A DNA stretch of 64,000 nt from Candidatus Oscillochloris fontis (GTDB lineage Bacteria; Chloroflexota; Chloroflexia; Chloroflexales; Chloroflexaceae). Under the pieces are notes generated by a model. That model did not search any database, had not been told where the DNA came from, and saw only the letters and a program-made list of their open reading frames with translations. The stretch is taken from assembly GCF_004138135.1 (NCBI RefSeq), contig NZ_RYFD01000006.1, positions 30,992-94,991 of the forward strand. The letters are read 5' to 3'. Positions 54,440 to 63,268 of this stretch are shown one piece after another (positions within the stretch are counted from its first letter, which is position 1; every line of letters starts with the position of its first letter). The position numbers were made by a program, and so were the translations under genes.

Positions 54440-56191
54440 ATGGGAGCGATGCTGAGCCGTTTGAGCCTCTTGAGTTCTTTGCGGCGCGAGTTTGCCGGGT
54501 ACAATCGCCATATGTTCCAGCGTGACCTACTGGCCGGGTTGACGGTGGCGGCGGTGGGGTTGCCCCTAGCACTCGCCTTTGGGGTGGCCTCAGGCGCGGA
54601 TGCAGCCGCCGGGTTGGTGACAGCGATTTTAGCCGGGTTGATCATCGGTGGATTAGGTGGTGGTTCCTTTCAGATTTCCGGCCCTACCGGAGCCATGTCG
54701 GCTATTCTGATCGCAATTGCCCTGAATTATGGGCTAATAGGGGTCTGGGTGGCCTGTGTCATGGCCGGAGCCTTGATGCTGCTGCTCGGTCTGCTCAAGT
54801 TAGGGCGCTATATCGCCTTCATTCCCTCACCAGTCATCACCGGGTTTACCAGTGGGATCGCGATTATTATCGCCGTCGGCCAACTCGATAATGTCCTGGG
54901 GGTCAAGACCGAAGCTGCCGAGAACACCATGCTGAAGTTGTGGGGCTACCTTGCGCACCCACCCAGCCCGCATTGGCCGAGTGTGGCACTGGCCTTGATC
55001 GTGATCGCGACCATGATCATCCTGCCGCGCTTCCTCAAGAGTATTCCCGCGTCGTTGGTTGGGTTGATCCTGGCCAGCCTGATCGCAATTGGGTTGGATT
55101 GGAACGTGGACACCATCGGTAGTATCCCGCAGACAATTCTGCTTGAGCATCGGCTGAGTTTCAGCGGTATCCCATGGAGTGATCTCGGCGACCTGATTGC
55201 TCCGGCGATCTCCATCGCGGCCCTCGGTGCCATCGAGAGCCTCTTGTGTGGTAGTGTTGGGGCCACGATGACTGGCAAGCCCTTCGATAGCAATGCCGAA
55301 CTGGTCGCCCAGGGTATCGGCAATATGATCATCCCCTTCTTTGGTGGTGTTCCGGCTACAGCGGCGATTGCGCGCACCAGCGTGGCGATCAAGAGCAATG
55401 GCGTCACCCGACTGACCAGTATTATCCATTCGGTGACGCTCTTACTGAGTGCCTTGCTGCTGGCCCCGATGATTGGGCGGGTGCCCTTGGCGGCCCTCGG
55501 TGGTGTCCTGCTCGTCACGGCATGGCGCATGAACGAGTGGGAGACGATCCACTTCTACTGGCACACCAAAATCCGGCACGCCCTCGTGGGCATTGTGGTG
55601 ACGATGATTGCCACGGCGGCGCTCGATCTGACCCAGGCCATCCTGATCGGGTTGACTATTTCGGCGGTGATCTACATCCGGCAGTCGGCGCAGAGTACGG
55701 CTGTGGCGAGCGAACCCGTTGATACCGCCAAACTACGTGCCCAAGGCTACAACATCGAAGAGTACTGTCCGGCAGTTCATGTCTACTACCTGACCGGGCC
55801 GGTCTTCTTTGGCAGTGTCCACATCATTATGGAAGCCTTCGCTAATGCCAAGCAGTACCACACTCTGGTGATCAGTATGCGCGGCGTGCCCTTGATTGAT
55901 GCAATGGGCGTAAAGGCGCTAGGTGAACTGATCGAGGAACACCATGCACGGGGTGGGGTGGTCGCCTTTAGTGGCCTCCAGCCAACAGTACGTGAGATGT
56001 TTGCGCGGGCTGGCTTAACCAATCTGGTTGGCGAGCAGCAGGTCTACTGGAGTGCAATTGAGGCGATTATTCAACTCCACGAGCGCCGCGAAATCCACAA
56101 GTGCCCGCACTGTGATGCCCACGGCGATAATTGTCGGGTGTTACAGGCAGCGGTGGAGCGGCGCGGGATAAACCCGCCGCCGAACATGTAG
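54440..56191 (+). CDS. SulP-family anion transporter with STAS domain
   Basis: A 583-residue secondary transporter. About 12 membrane segments span residues 25-430, including GLTVAAVGLPLALAFGVASG, the SulP signature-type FQISGPTGAMSAIL and GGVPATAAIARTS. A C-terminal STAS domain follows (about 445-555; VYYLTGPVFFGSVHIIMEAF, VPLIDAMGVKALGELIEEHH), with a tail that includes a CPHCDAHGDNC cysteine cluster. AAGGAG lies 6 bases before the ATG. SulP proteins carry sulfate, bicarbonate or other anions; the substrate cannot be told from sequence. It is divergent from the bch operon. Its TAG stop falls inside a 28-bp palindrome. Confidence 0.88.
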   Translation: MGAMLSRLSLLSSLRREFAGYNRHMFQRDLLAGLTVAAVGLPLALAFGVASGADAAAGLVTAILAGLIIGGLGGGSFQISGPTGAMSAILIAIALNYGLIGVWVACVMAGALMLLLGLLKLGRYIAFIPSPVITGFTSGIAIIIAVGQLDNVLGVKTEAAENTMLKLWGYLAHPPSPHWPSVALALIVIATMIILPRFLKSIPASLVGLILASLIAIGLDWNVDTIGSIPQTILLEHRLSFSGIPWSDLGDLIAPAISIAALGAIESLLCGSVGATMTGKPFDSNAELVAQGIGNMIIPFFGGVPATAAIARTSVAIKSNGVTRLTSIIHSVTLLLSALLLAPMIGRVPLAALGGVLLVTAWRMNEWETIHFYWHTKIRHALVGIVVTMIATAALDLTQAILIGLTISAVIYIRQSAQSTAVASEPVDTAKLRAQGYNIEEYCPAVHVYYLTGPVFFGSVHIIMEAFANAKQYHTLVISMRGVPLIDAMGVKALGELIEEHHARGGVVAFSGLQPTVREMFARAGLTNLVGEQQVYWSAIEAIIQLHERREIHKCPHCDAHGDNCRVLQAAVERRGINPPPNM

Positions 56192-56215
56192 GGGCGCGTC
56201 GCGACGCGCCCCTAC
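56188..56215. terminator. Perfect 28-bp palindrome at the SulP stop codon
   Basis: GTAGGGGCGCGTCG and CGACGCGCCCCTAC are exact complements (14-bp arms, no spacer). The SulP TAG stop is in the left arm. A second imperfect GGGGGC/GCCCCC pair follows at about 56226-56250, before the end of hemL. It probably acts as an end signal for the convergent SulP and hem transcripts. Confidence 0.6.
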
Positions 56216-56259
56216 GATGGGGACACGGGGGCACATTGCGATGCGCCCCCACACTCCAC

Positions 56260-57594
56260 CTACCCGCGTGCGGCGAGGAATGCCTCGCGGCATGCGGTCA
56301 GAGTCACCGCGATGTCTACCGAGTCATGGGCGGAACTGAGGAAGCCCGCCTCGAACTGCGAGGGTGCCATATAGACCCCGCGCTCGCACATGGCCCAGAA
56401 GAACTTGGCATAGCGTGCAGCGTCCACATACTCCTTGGCTTCGGCGTAGCTACGCACCTTCACCCCTGGCTCCTTCAAGAAGTAGAAGCCGAACATGGTG
56501 CCGATGTTGCCCACTTGAAGTGGCACACCCGTCTCCTCGCTGAGTGAACGGATGCCATCGGCCAAGTTCTGGGTGCGCCCCACAGCACGCTCAAAGAGGG
56601 TCGTTTCACCCTCTGGAGCCTCGAAGGCGGTGCGGAGCATGGCGATACCGGCGGCCATGGCCAACGGGTTGCCCGACAGCGTCCCGGCCTGATACATCGG
56701 GCCAGCCGGAGCGACCGTCTGCATGATCGCCTTCTTGCCCGCGTAGGCTCCGACGGGCAGACCGCCGCCGATCACCTTGCCGAGACAAGTCAGGTCGGGG
56801 TCAACCCCCCAGTGAGTTTGGGCACCACCGGGGGCAGCGCGGAAGCCGGTCATGACCTCGTCAATGATCAGCAGAGCGCCATTGGCGGTAGTGATTTCGC
56901 GCAGCATCTGGAGGAAGCCCGGCTCGGGCACCACGAAGCCCATGTTGGCCGCAATCGGCTCAACGATCACCGCCGCGATCTGTTCGCCATACTGGCGGAA
57001 GATCTCGGTGACACCCGCCACGTCGTTATACTCGACGGTCAGAGTATCTGCGGCGGTTGCGGCGGGCACGCCGGGGCTATCGGGTAAGCCCAGGGTGAGC
57101 ACGCCACTACCGGCCTGCACCAGCAGCATATCGGCGTGGCCGTGGTAACAACCGACAAACTTGACGATCTTCTCGCGCTTGGTGTAGGCACGTGCCAAAC
57201 GCAAGGCACTCATGGTCGCCTCGGTGCCACTACTGACGAAGCGCACCTGCTCGACACTTGGAATGAGGTTGATCACCAACTTGGCGAGTTCGGTCTCTAG
57301 TTCGGTGGGAGCACCGAAGCTGCTGCCACGGGTGAGTTGCTCATTCACCGCCTGGATGACCGCCGGGTGGGCATGGCCCAGCAGCAGCGGCCCCCAGGAG
57401 AGCACGTAGTCAATGTAGTTATTGCCATCTACATCCTCAACGTGCGAGCCATTGCCGCGCGCAAAGAAGATCGGCGAACCGCCGACGCCACGGAAGGCGC
57501 GCACCGGAGAGTTCACCCCGCCCGGAATGACCTCCTGGGCGGCGGCGAAGAGCTCCTTGGAGCGGGCGTAGCGATCAATTGTAGTCGTGGTCAT
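56260..57594 (-). CDS. hemL: Glutamate-1-semialdehyde 2,1-aminomutase
   Basis: A 444-residue PLP enzyme converting glutamate-1-semialdehyde to 5-aminolevulinate, the second step of the C5 pathway. The PLP lysine is K273 in [27 protein letters not shown] and the [13 protein letters not shown] block are intact. It starts [16 protein letters not shown]. Last gene of the hem operon, 15 bp after hemE. Length and motifs are entirely normal for the family. Confidence 0.97.
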   Translation of the reverse strand: MTTTTIDRYARSKELFAAAQEVIPGGVNSPVRAFRGVGGSPIFFARGNGSHVEDVDGNNYIDYVLSWGPLLLGHAHPAVIQAVNEQLTRGSSFGAPTELETELAKLVINLIPSVEQVRFVSSGTEATMSALRLARAYTKREKIVKFVGCYHGHADMLLVQAGSGVLTLGLPDSPGVPAATAADTLTVEYNDVAGVTEIFRQYGEQIAAVIVEPIAANMGFVVPEPGFLQMLREITTANGALLIIDEVMTGFRAAPGGAQTHWGVDPDLTCLGKVIGGGLPVGAYAGKKAIMQTVAPAGPMYQAGTLSGNPLAMAAGIAMLRTAFEAPEGETTLFERAVGRTQNLADGIRSLSEETGVPLQVGNIGTMFGFYFLKEPGVKVRSYAEAKEYVDAARYAKFFWAMCERGVYMAPSQFEAGFLSSAHDSVDIAVTLTACREAFLAARG

Positions 57595-57609
57595 AGAGAA
57601 AAGCCCCTA

Positions 57610-58650
57610 TTACTGCGCAGGCTCAACGACAAAGTTATGCACAAAGTCCACCAGACGACCGACATTCTCTTCGGGCGTCTCGGTCAGGATACCGTGGCCG
57701 ACATTGAAGATGTGGCCAGGGCGTCCACCAGCGCGGCGCAGGATATCGGCGGCGCGGCGCTCAATCTCCGGCCATGGTGCGTGCAGCGTCATCGGATCGA
57801 GGTTGCCCTGCACGGCGACCTTGTGGCCCAGGGCGGCCCAGCCCTCATCAAGCTGAACGCGCCAGTCGAGGCCGATTACATCGGCACCGACATCGCTGAG
57901 CATCGAGGACATCCCGAACATCTCGGTACCGAAGAAGATGATCGGCACATCAGTGGCGGCGCGCACAGTGGCGATCACCGTCTTGACGTGGGGCAACACA
58001 TACTCGGCGAAGTCGTTGGGCGAAAGCGCACCGGCCCACGAGTCGAAGATCTGCACAATATCGCAGCCCGCTTCAACCTGCGCGATCAGGTAGTCGCTGA
58101 CCAACGTATTCAGCTTCTCCATCAGCGCGTGCCAACTCTGCGGATCGCGATACATCAACTGCTTGGTGCGGCGATACTCGCGGCTGCCACCGCCCTCAAT
58201 CGCATAGCTGGCGAGGGTGAAGGGCGCACCGCTAAAGCCGAAGAGCGGGATACGGCCATTCAGTTCGCGCTGGACAATGCGGATCGCATCGAGCGTATAC
58301 GCGGTCGTCTCACGCGGGTCACACTGCTTGAGTGCCGCAATATCAGCCGGGCTACGCACGGGATTGTGGATCACCGGGCCTTCACCCTTCTCGAAGGTGA
58401 GATCAATACCCAGACCCTCCAGCGGCGGCAGAATATCGGCAAAAATGATCGCCGCGTCAATATCAAACGCTTGGGCAGGCTGGAGCGTCACTTCAGCCGC
58501 AACCTCAGGAATCTTGACCATCTGGAGGAAGCCATAGCGCTCGCGCACGGCGCGGTAGACGGACATGTAGCGGCCAGCCTGGCGCATGAGCCAGATCGGA
58601 GTGCGGTCAACCGGCTGACGACGAGCGGCTCGAAGAATTCTGTCGTTCAT
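57610..58650 (-). CDS. hemE: Uroporphyrinogen decarboxylase
   Basis: A 346-residue enzyme converting uroporphyrinogen III to coproporphyrinogen III by removing four carboxyls. The conserved N-terminus [20 protein letters not shown] is present, as are [20 protein letters not shown] and IIFFGTEM. The start at 58650 has GGAAG 4-8 bases upstream; the open frame continues to 58770 but would overlap hemB and has no homology. It lies 77 bp after hemB. Shared by haem and bacteriochlorophyll synthesis. Confidence 0.96.
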   Translation of the reverse strand: MNDRILRAARRQPVDRTPIWLMRQAGRYMSVYRAVRERYGFLQMVKIPEVAAEVTLQPAQAFDIDAAIIFADILPPLEGLGIDLTFEKGEGPVIHNPVRSPADIAALKQCDPRETTAYTLDAIRIVQRELNGRIPLFGFSGAPFTLASYAIEGGGSREYRRTKQLMYRDPQSWHALMEKLNTLVSDYLIAQVEAGCDIVQIFDSWAGALSPNDFAEYVLPHVKTVIATVRAATDVPIIFFGTEMFGMSSMLSDVGADVIGLDWRVQLDEGWAALGHKVAVQGNLDPMTLHAPWPEIERRAADILRRAGGRPGHIFNVGHGILTETPEENVGRLVDFVHNFVVEPAQ

Positions 58651-58727
58651 GTTTCTTCCACAATACTGGTGAGGCGAGAGGGTGAGGGTACCATACCCCA
58701 ACCATCGCCCCCAATCTACTACTACAA

Positions 58728-59747
58728 CTACGCGCCACCACGCATCCAGCGGACGGCATCCTTGGCCCAATAGGTGATAATCATATCGGCACCGGCGCGA
58801 CGGATGCTCATCAGCGACTCCATCGCCACCCGGCGCTCATCAATCCAGTCCTTCTCAGCCGCAGCCTTAACCATACTGTACTCGCCGCTAACCTGATAGG
58901 CTGCGAGGGGGAGCGGGTGGCGATTCTTCACCTCGCGGATGATGTCGAGGTAAGCCAGGGCCGGCTTGACCATGAGCATATCGGCACCCTCCGCCACATC
59001 CTGATCGGCCTCGCGGAGCGCCTCAAGGCGATTGGCGGGGTCCATCTGGTACTGGCTGCGATCACCGAAACTAGGGGGGCTTTCGGCGGCATCGCGGAAT
59101 GGCCCGTAGAAGGCCGAGGAGTACTTGACCGCATAACTCATGATGGAGGTATTGATCAGACCCGCCGAATCAAGGGCAGCCCGGATGGTGCCAATCATAC
59201 CATCAATCATCCCAGAAGGCGCAATGATGTCGGTACCGGCCTGAGCGTGGACAATCGAAGCTTTACCCAGAATACTCAGGGTCGGATCATTGAGCAGGTA
59301 GCCTTCTGGTGCATGCGCGTCATAACCCTCAACCCCTGGGAAGTTGAGGATGCCACAGTGGCCATGATCGGTATACTCACAGCAACACATATCCGAAATG
59401 ATGATCAGTTCTGGAATGGCCTTCTTGATTGCATAGGCCGCCTGGGGTACGATGCCCTCAGGATCAAAATTCTCGCTCCCCACGGCATCCTTGTGATCAG
59501 GAATACCAAACAGCAGCACCGCCGGAATCCCCATCTCGGCCAGCGTCTCGGCCTCACGCACCGCCATATCCACCGAGAGTTGCGAATGGCCGGGCATCGA
59601 GGCAATCGGGCGGCTCACGCCACTGCCATGGCGAATAAAGAGCGGAGCAATCAGGTTATTGGCGGAGAGAGTCGTCTCACTCACCATACGACGCATATTC
59701 TCACTGAGCCGCAAGCGACGCGGGCGATTGGCAGGGAATGCGGTCAT
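58728..59747 (-). CDS. hemB: Delta-aminolevulinic acid dehydratase (porphobilinogen synthase)
   Basis: A 339-residue enzyme condensing two 5-aminolevulinate molecules to porphobilinogen. Schiff-base lysines are K208 ([12 protein letters not shown]) and K261 ([12 protein letters not shown]). The [15 protein letters not shown] motif (C121, C123, C131) marks it as a zinc-binding type. The ATG overlaps the hemD stop by 4 bp, so the two are translationally coupled. Confidence 0.97.
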   Translation of the reverse strand: MTAFPANRPRRLRLSENMRRMVSETTLSANNLIAPLFIRHGSGVSRPIASMPGHSQLSVDMAVREAETLAEMGIPAVLLFGIPDHKDAVGSENFDPEGIVPQAAYAIKKAIPELIIISDMCCCEYTDHGHCGILNFPGVEGYDAHAPEGYLLNDPTLSILGKASIVHAQAGTDIIAPSGMIDGMIGTIRAALDSAGLINTSIMSYAVKYSSAFYGPFRDAAESPPSFGDRSQYQMDPANRLEALREADQDVAEGADMLMVKPALAYLDIIREVKNRHPLPLAAYQVSGEYSMVKAAAEKDWIDERRVAMESLMSIRRAGADMIITYWAKDAVRWMRGGA

Positions 59748-60544
59748 AGGCGCACCTCCATATAGGCAATCAGGGACTCCAGCAGCCCCTCTTCGGTGTA
59801 GACCTCGGCCACCACCTGTGGCTCAAGGCCAAATTCTTGACAGACAACCGCCGTTGCGGGGCCAATGCAGGCCAGCACGGTCTTCTGCATGAGCGCGATT
59901 GCGTCCGGGCCGACCTTTTCGATAAAGGCACGCACAGTTGAGCCGCTCGTGAAGGTGAGTGCGCCGATGTCGCCCGCAGCCAACAACGCCGCCATATCCA
60001 CGCCATTATCAGGCGCAGTGACGGTGCGATACGCAATGACCCGATCCACCTCAGCCCCAGCGGCACGTAGAAGATCGGGTAACACCAAGCGGGCAATGTC
60101 GGCATTAGGCAACAAGATCCGCGTACCAGTCAGATCGCCCAAACTGGCCGCCAAGCCTTCGGCAATAAATTGCTCAGGCACGGTTGTGGGAGTCAGGCCA
60201 AGACGCTTCGCACATGCCTTCGCCGTAACCGGGCCAACCGCTGCCACTTGGAAGGTTCCCGATGGCAGATCGGCGGGCATATGCTCAGCAAGCACCCGCA
60301 CCACCTGAAGACTCGTCACCAGCAGCCAATCGTACCCACCAGCGGCAAGGCGAGCGAGGGCGGCGTCCAGCGCAGAAGGGTCTTCAGGGGGCGCATAGGC
60401 AATCGTCGGATAGATGATCGGCTCAGCCCCCAACTCGCGCAAACGAGCGGCCATACCATCAACTTTACCCGCCGAGCGAGTAATGACGATGCGCTGACCA
60501 GCGAGGGCCGAAGGCTGCGGGGTGAGGGCTGCGGGCTGGCTCAT
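59744..60544 (-). CDS. hemD: Uroporphyrinogen-III synthase
   Basis: A 266-residue enzyme that cyclises hydroxymethylbilane with ring-D inversion. It has the weakly conserved two-lobe architecture: LAGQRIVITRSAGKVDGMAARLRELGAEPI at the start (two halves of one motif), YDWLLVTSLQVVRVL, VAAVGPVTAKAC and LTFTSGSTVRAFIEKVG. The ATG at 60544 is used; an in-frame TTG one codon upstream is better spaced from the AAGGAG and could be the true start. A MITE-like element separates it from hemC. The C-terminal end overlaps hemB by 4 bp. Confidence 0.9.
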   Translation of the reverse strand: MSQPAALTPQPSALAGQRIVITRSAGKVDGMAARLRELGAEPIIYPTIAYAPPEDPSALDAALARLAAGGYDWLLVTSLQVVRVLAEHMPADLPSGTFQVAAVGPVTAKACAKRLGLTPTTVPEQFIAEGLAASLGDLTGTRILLPNADIARLVLPDLLRAAGAEVDRVIAYRTVTAPDNGVDMAALLAAGDIGALTFTSGSTVRAFIEKVGPDAIALMQKTVLACIGPATAVVCQEFGLEPQVVAEVYTEEGLLESLIAYMEVRL

Positions 60545-60588
60545 CAATGACTCAACTCCTTGTGATACCCTAGCTTACGAAACGCTCG

Positions 60589-60730
60589 GTAACTGTTCAC
60601 GCTTAGGATAAATCGAAGCCTTTGTTTGACGCCAAGGCGCAAAGGTTGCAATGAGGGCCGCTAGTAAAGGCTTTGCGCCTTGGCGTCTTTGCGTCAAAAC
60701 CGGGATGTTAAGAGAACTGTGAACAGTTAG
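60589..60730. mobile_element. MITE-like element, copy 2, inside the hem operon
   Basis: 142 bp bounded by GTAACTGTTCAC and GTGAACAGTTAG, with the same inner arms as copy 1 (TTGACGCCAAGGCGCAAAGG against CTTTGCGCCTTGGCGTC), in the same orientation. It lies between hemC and hemD, where most operon neighbours are separated by less than 100 bp. The right terminus differs by one base from a perfect repeat, and no target duplication could be seen, so it is probably older than copy 1. Confidence 0.8.
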
Positions 60731-60749
60731 CTTCCCGGAAGCTCAGAAC

Positions 60750-61769
60750 TTAGTCACGCGGTGTGGCCAACTCGGCGAGGATGTCGGAGGCACCCTGCGA
60801 GATCAGATCCTCGGCGAGGGCTAGGCCAATCGCCGCCGGATCGGCCAGCGAACCCACCAACTCGCCGCGCACCTGGGTGGTGCCATCGAGCGAGCCGACC
60901 ATACCGCGCAGGCGCAGGTTCTCGCCTTCAATCACAGCGAAGGCCGCAATTGGCACCTGGCAACCGCCCTCAAGGCGAGCCAGGAAGGCGCGCTCGGCCA
61001 ACGCCGCCGCCCGTGACGGAGCATGATCGAGGGCAGCGAGCAGACTGATGGTATTGGCATCCTCGGCGCGGCACTCAATCGCCAGAATACCCTGCGAGAC
61101 AGCGGGCAACATCTGGGTGGTGGGGATGGGCAGGGCCACAAAGCGGGCCTCAACCGCCTCGAAGTGGCGCGGGCCATCAATCGTGGCATCGGTGAAGCCC
61201 AGGCGATCCAGACCAGCCGAGGCCAGGATGATCGCCTCGAACTGACCTTCGGCCAGCTTGCGCAGGCGCGTATCAACATTCCCGCGTACATCACGCAGAT
61301 CGAGGTCGGGGCGAATCGCGCGGATCTGGCAGGCGCGGCGCAGCGAACTCGTACCGACAACCGCGCCCTGGCGCAGCAGCGGCGAATCCTGCATCGAGAA
61401 GTTGGAGAGATCGAGATCCCCCACCGCCGACTCCATCACCACCAGCGCATCGCGGGCATCAGCACGCGGAGGGAAGGCGGCCAGAGTCAAGCCATCGGGC
61501 ACCACCGAGGGCAGATCCTTGCAGCTATGCACACAAAAATCAACCTGATCATCGAGTAGCGCCTGCTCCAACTCCTTCACAAAGAGACCCTTGTCCCCAA
61601 CTGCCGAGAGGGCGACATCGAGGATACGATCACCCTTGGTGGAGATCATCTGCATCTCGACCTCCAGACCGGCGTGGGCGGCGCGCATGGCGTCGGCCAT
61701 CATACCGGACTGGGTGACAGCCAACTTCGAGCCACGTGTACCCAGGATGAGCTTTGTTACGTTTGACAT
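60750..61769 (-). CDS. hemC: Hydroxymethylbilane synthase (porphobilinogen deaminase)
   Basis: A 339-residue enzyme polymerising four porphobilinogens to hydroxymethylbilane. The dipyrromethane cofactor is attached to C270 in LARLEGGCQVPIAAFA. ILGTRGSKLAVTQSG, SCKDLPSVVPDGL and GTSSLRRACQIRAIRPDL are all present. The ATG at 61769 (MSNVTKLILGTRGS) is chosen, with AAGGTAG upstream; an extension to 61868 would overlap hemA. It starts 82 bp after the hemA stop. A MITE-like element follows the stop codon. Confidence 0.95.
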   Translation of the reverse strand: MSNVTKLILGTRGSKLAVTQSGMMADAMRAAHAGLEVEMQMISTKGDRILDVALSAVGDKGLFVKELEQALLDDQVDFCVHSCKDLPSVVPDGLTLAAFPPRADARDALVVMESAVGDLDLSNFSMQDSPLLRQGAVVGTSSLRRACQIRAIRPDLDLRDVRGNVDTRLRKLAEGQFEAIILASAGLDRLGFTDATIDGPRHFEAVEARFVALPIPTTQMLPAVSQGILAIECRAEDANTISLLAALDHAPSRAAALAERAFLARLEGGCQVPIAAFAVIEGENLRLRGMVGSLDGTTQVRGELVGSLADPAAIGLALAEDLISQGASDILAELATPRD

Positions 61770-61851
61770 CACATCTACCTTAAAAAAAGAAATCGTACAT
61801 GACGATGAGTGCCGCCGGACCGTCCGACGGCGCTCGCGAACCAACGGAACA

Positions 61852-63174
61852 TTAACGTCGTTCGGCAATAGCAGCGTGCTCTAGGTTGAAGAGATCGCTC
61901 AACATTGCGGCATAGCGCTGGCCATCGCCCTGGGCGGCGGCATCACGCAGGCGGCGGGTGGGCGAGTGGAGCAGTTTATTCACAATGCTGCGGCTGAGCG
62001 CCTCGACCACATTACGCTGCTCCGGCGAGAGCGAATTGAGTCGCCGCAGGGCGCGATCCAGTTCACTGGAACGCAGACTCTCGGCATACTCGCGCAGGCT
62101 GGTCAGGGTCGGCACCGCCTCCTGGCTGCGCACCCAGCCCATGAAGGCATCAACCTCACTCTGAGCAATCGATTCGGCCATCGTGGTCAGCGCGGAGCGC
62201 TGATCCAGGGTTGCCCGCACCACTTCCTGAAGATCGTCCACGGTACAGAGGTGGACACCATGGAGTTGGCCAACATCACCGGCAATGTCACGCGGCACTG
62301 CCAAGTCAATCAGCAACATCGAAGGCGGCGGCTCGCCATCGTGGCGGGCGCGCTGTTTGGCGTGCATCGCATCGAGAATATGCTGGCGATAGATCACCGG
62401 CACGGGAGCAGCGGTCGAACTGATCACAATATCGGCATGGGCCAGAGCCATCGGCAGATCCTCGAAGGCCAGTGCCTCGGCACCATAACGCTCGGCCAGT
62501 TCGCGGCCACGCGCCATAGTACGATTAACAATCGTAAGCCGATCCGCACCATTGGCAAGCAGGTTCTGAGCCGCCAGTTCGCTCACCTCACCACCGCCGA
62601 CGAGCAGCACCGAGCGACCCTTCAGATCGCCGAGGCGCTGACGGGCCAACTCGACACCCGCCTGGGAGACACTCGCCGCCCCCTGGCCAAGCGCGGTCTC
62701 GTGGCGCACGCGCTTCCCGGCGGTAAGTGCGTGCTGGAAGAGACGGTGCAGCACCGGGCCGACCGTCCCCGCCTGTTGCGCAATCTCAAAGGCATTGCGC
62801 ACTTGGCCCTGAATCTGCGCTTCGCCAATCACCAGCGAGCGCAGGCCAGAGGAGGTGGCACACAGATGGTTGGCCACATCCTCACCATTGTGAAAGAAGA
62901 GCGTATGGACAAAATGCTTCTCCTCAAGACCGTGGAACTCGGCGAGGAAATCCGCCAAACTCTGCGCAGTGGCATTGTCGGACGAGACCCCATAGATCTC
63001 AACCCGGTTACAGGTCGAGAGGATCACGGCTTCACTAAGGAGCGGACTGCGATGCCCACGGGGCATCGTCAATTGCATGAGTGCCGCAGGAATGTCGGTA
63101 GCGTTGAAGGCCAGGCACTCGCGGATTTCCACCGGCGCGGTTGTGTGATCGAGGCCAGCTAGCAGGAGGTTCAT
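61852..63174 (-). CDS. hemA: Glutamyl-tRNA reductase
   Basis: A 440-residue NADPH-dependent enzyme making glutamate-1-semialdehyde from glutamyl-tRNA; first committed step of the C5 pathway. The catalytic cysteine is C55 in [25 protein letters not shown] at the N-terminus, [13 protein letters not shown] and the NADPH-binding [16 protein letters not shown] are intact. It heads the hem operon hemA-hemC-hemD-hemB-hemE-hemL. GAGGG lies about 8 bases before the ATG. The 94-bp gap to the upstream transporter gene does not show a clear promoter, so read-through is possible. Confidence 0.97.
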   Translation of the reverse strand: MNLLLAGLDHTTAPVEIRECLAFNATDIPAALMQLTMPRGHRSPLLSEAVILSTCNRVEIYGVSSDNATAQSLADFLAEFHGLEEKHFVHTLFFHNGEDVANHLCATSSGLRSLVIGEAQIQGQVRNAFEIAQQAGTVGPVLHRLFQHALTAGKRVRHETALGQGAASVSQAGVELARQRLGDLKGRSVLLVGGGEVSELAAQNLLANGADRLTIVNRTMARGRELAERYGAEALAFEDLPMALAHADIVISSTAAPVPVIYRQHILDAMHAKQRARHDGEPPPSMLLIDLAVPRDIAGDVGQLHGVHLCTVDDLQEVVRATLDQRSALTTMAESIAQSEVDAFMGWVRSQEAVPTLTSLREYAESLRSSELDRALRRLNSLSPEQRNVVEALSRSIVNKLLHSPTRRLRDAAAQGDGQRYAAMLSDLFNLEHAAIAERR

Positions 63175-63268
63175 TACGCGACCCTCTGAGTATATTTGAA
63201 ATTCATCCTAAATCTGAACAAATCTGAGCAGTAATGCGTCGCATCACAAAGTCTGTAGGCCAAAAAAA

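Noticed and set aside
57337-58773. 478-codon plus-strand open frame opposite hemE/hemL
   Set aside because: Shadow of conserved hem genes; no homology or start signal.
61966-63162. 398-codon plus-strand open frame opposite hemA
   Set aside because: Shadow of hemA.
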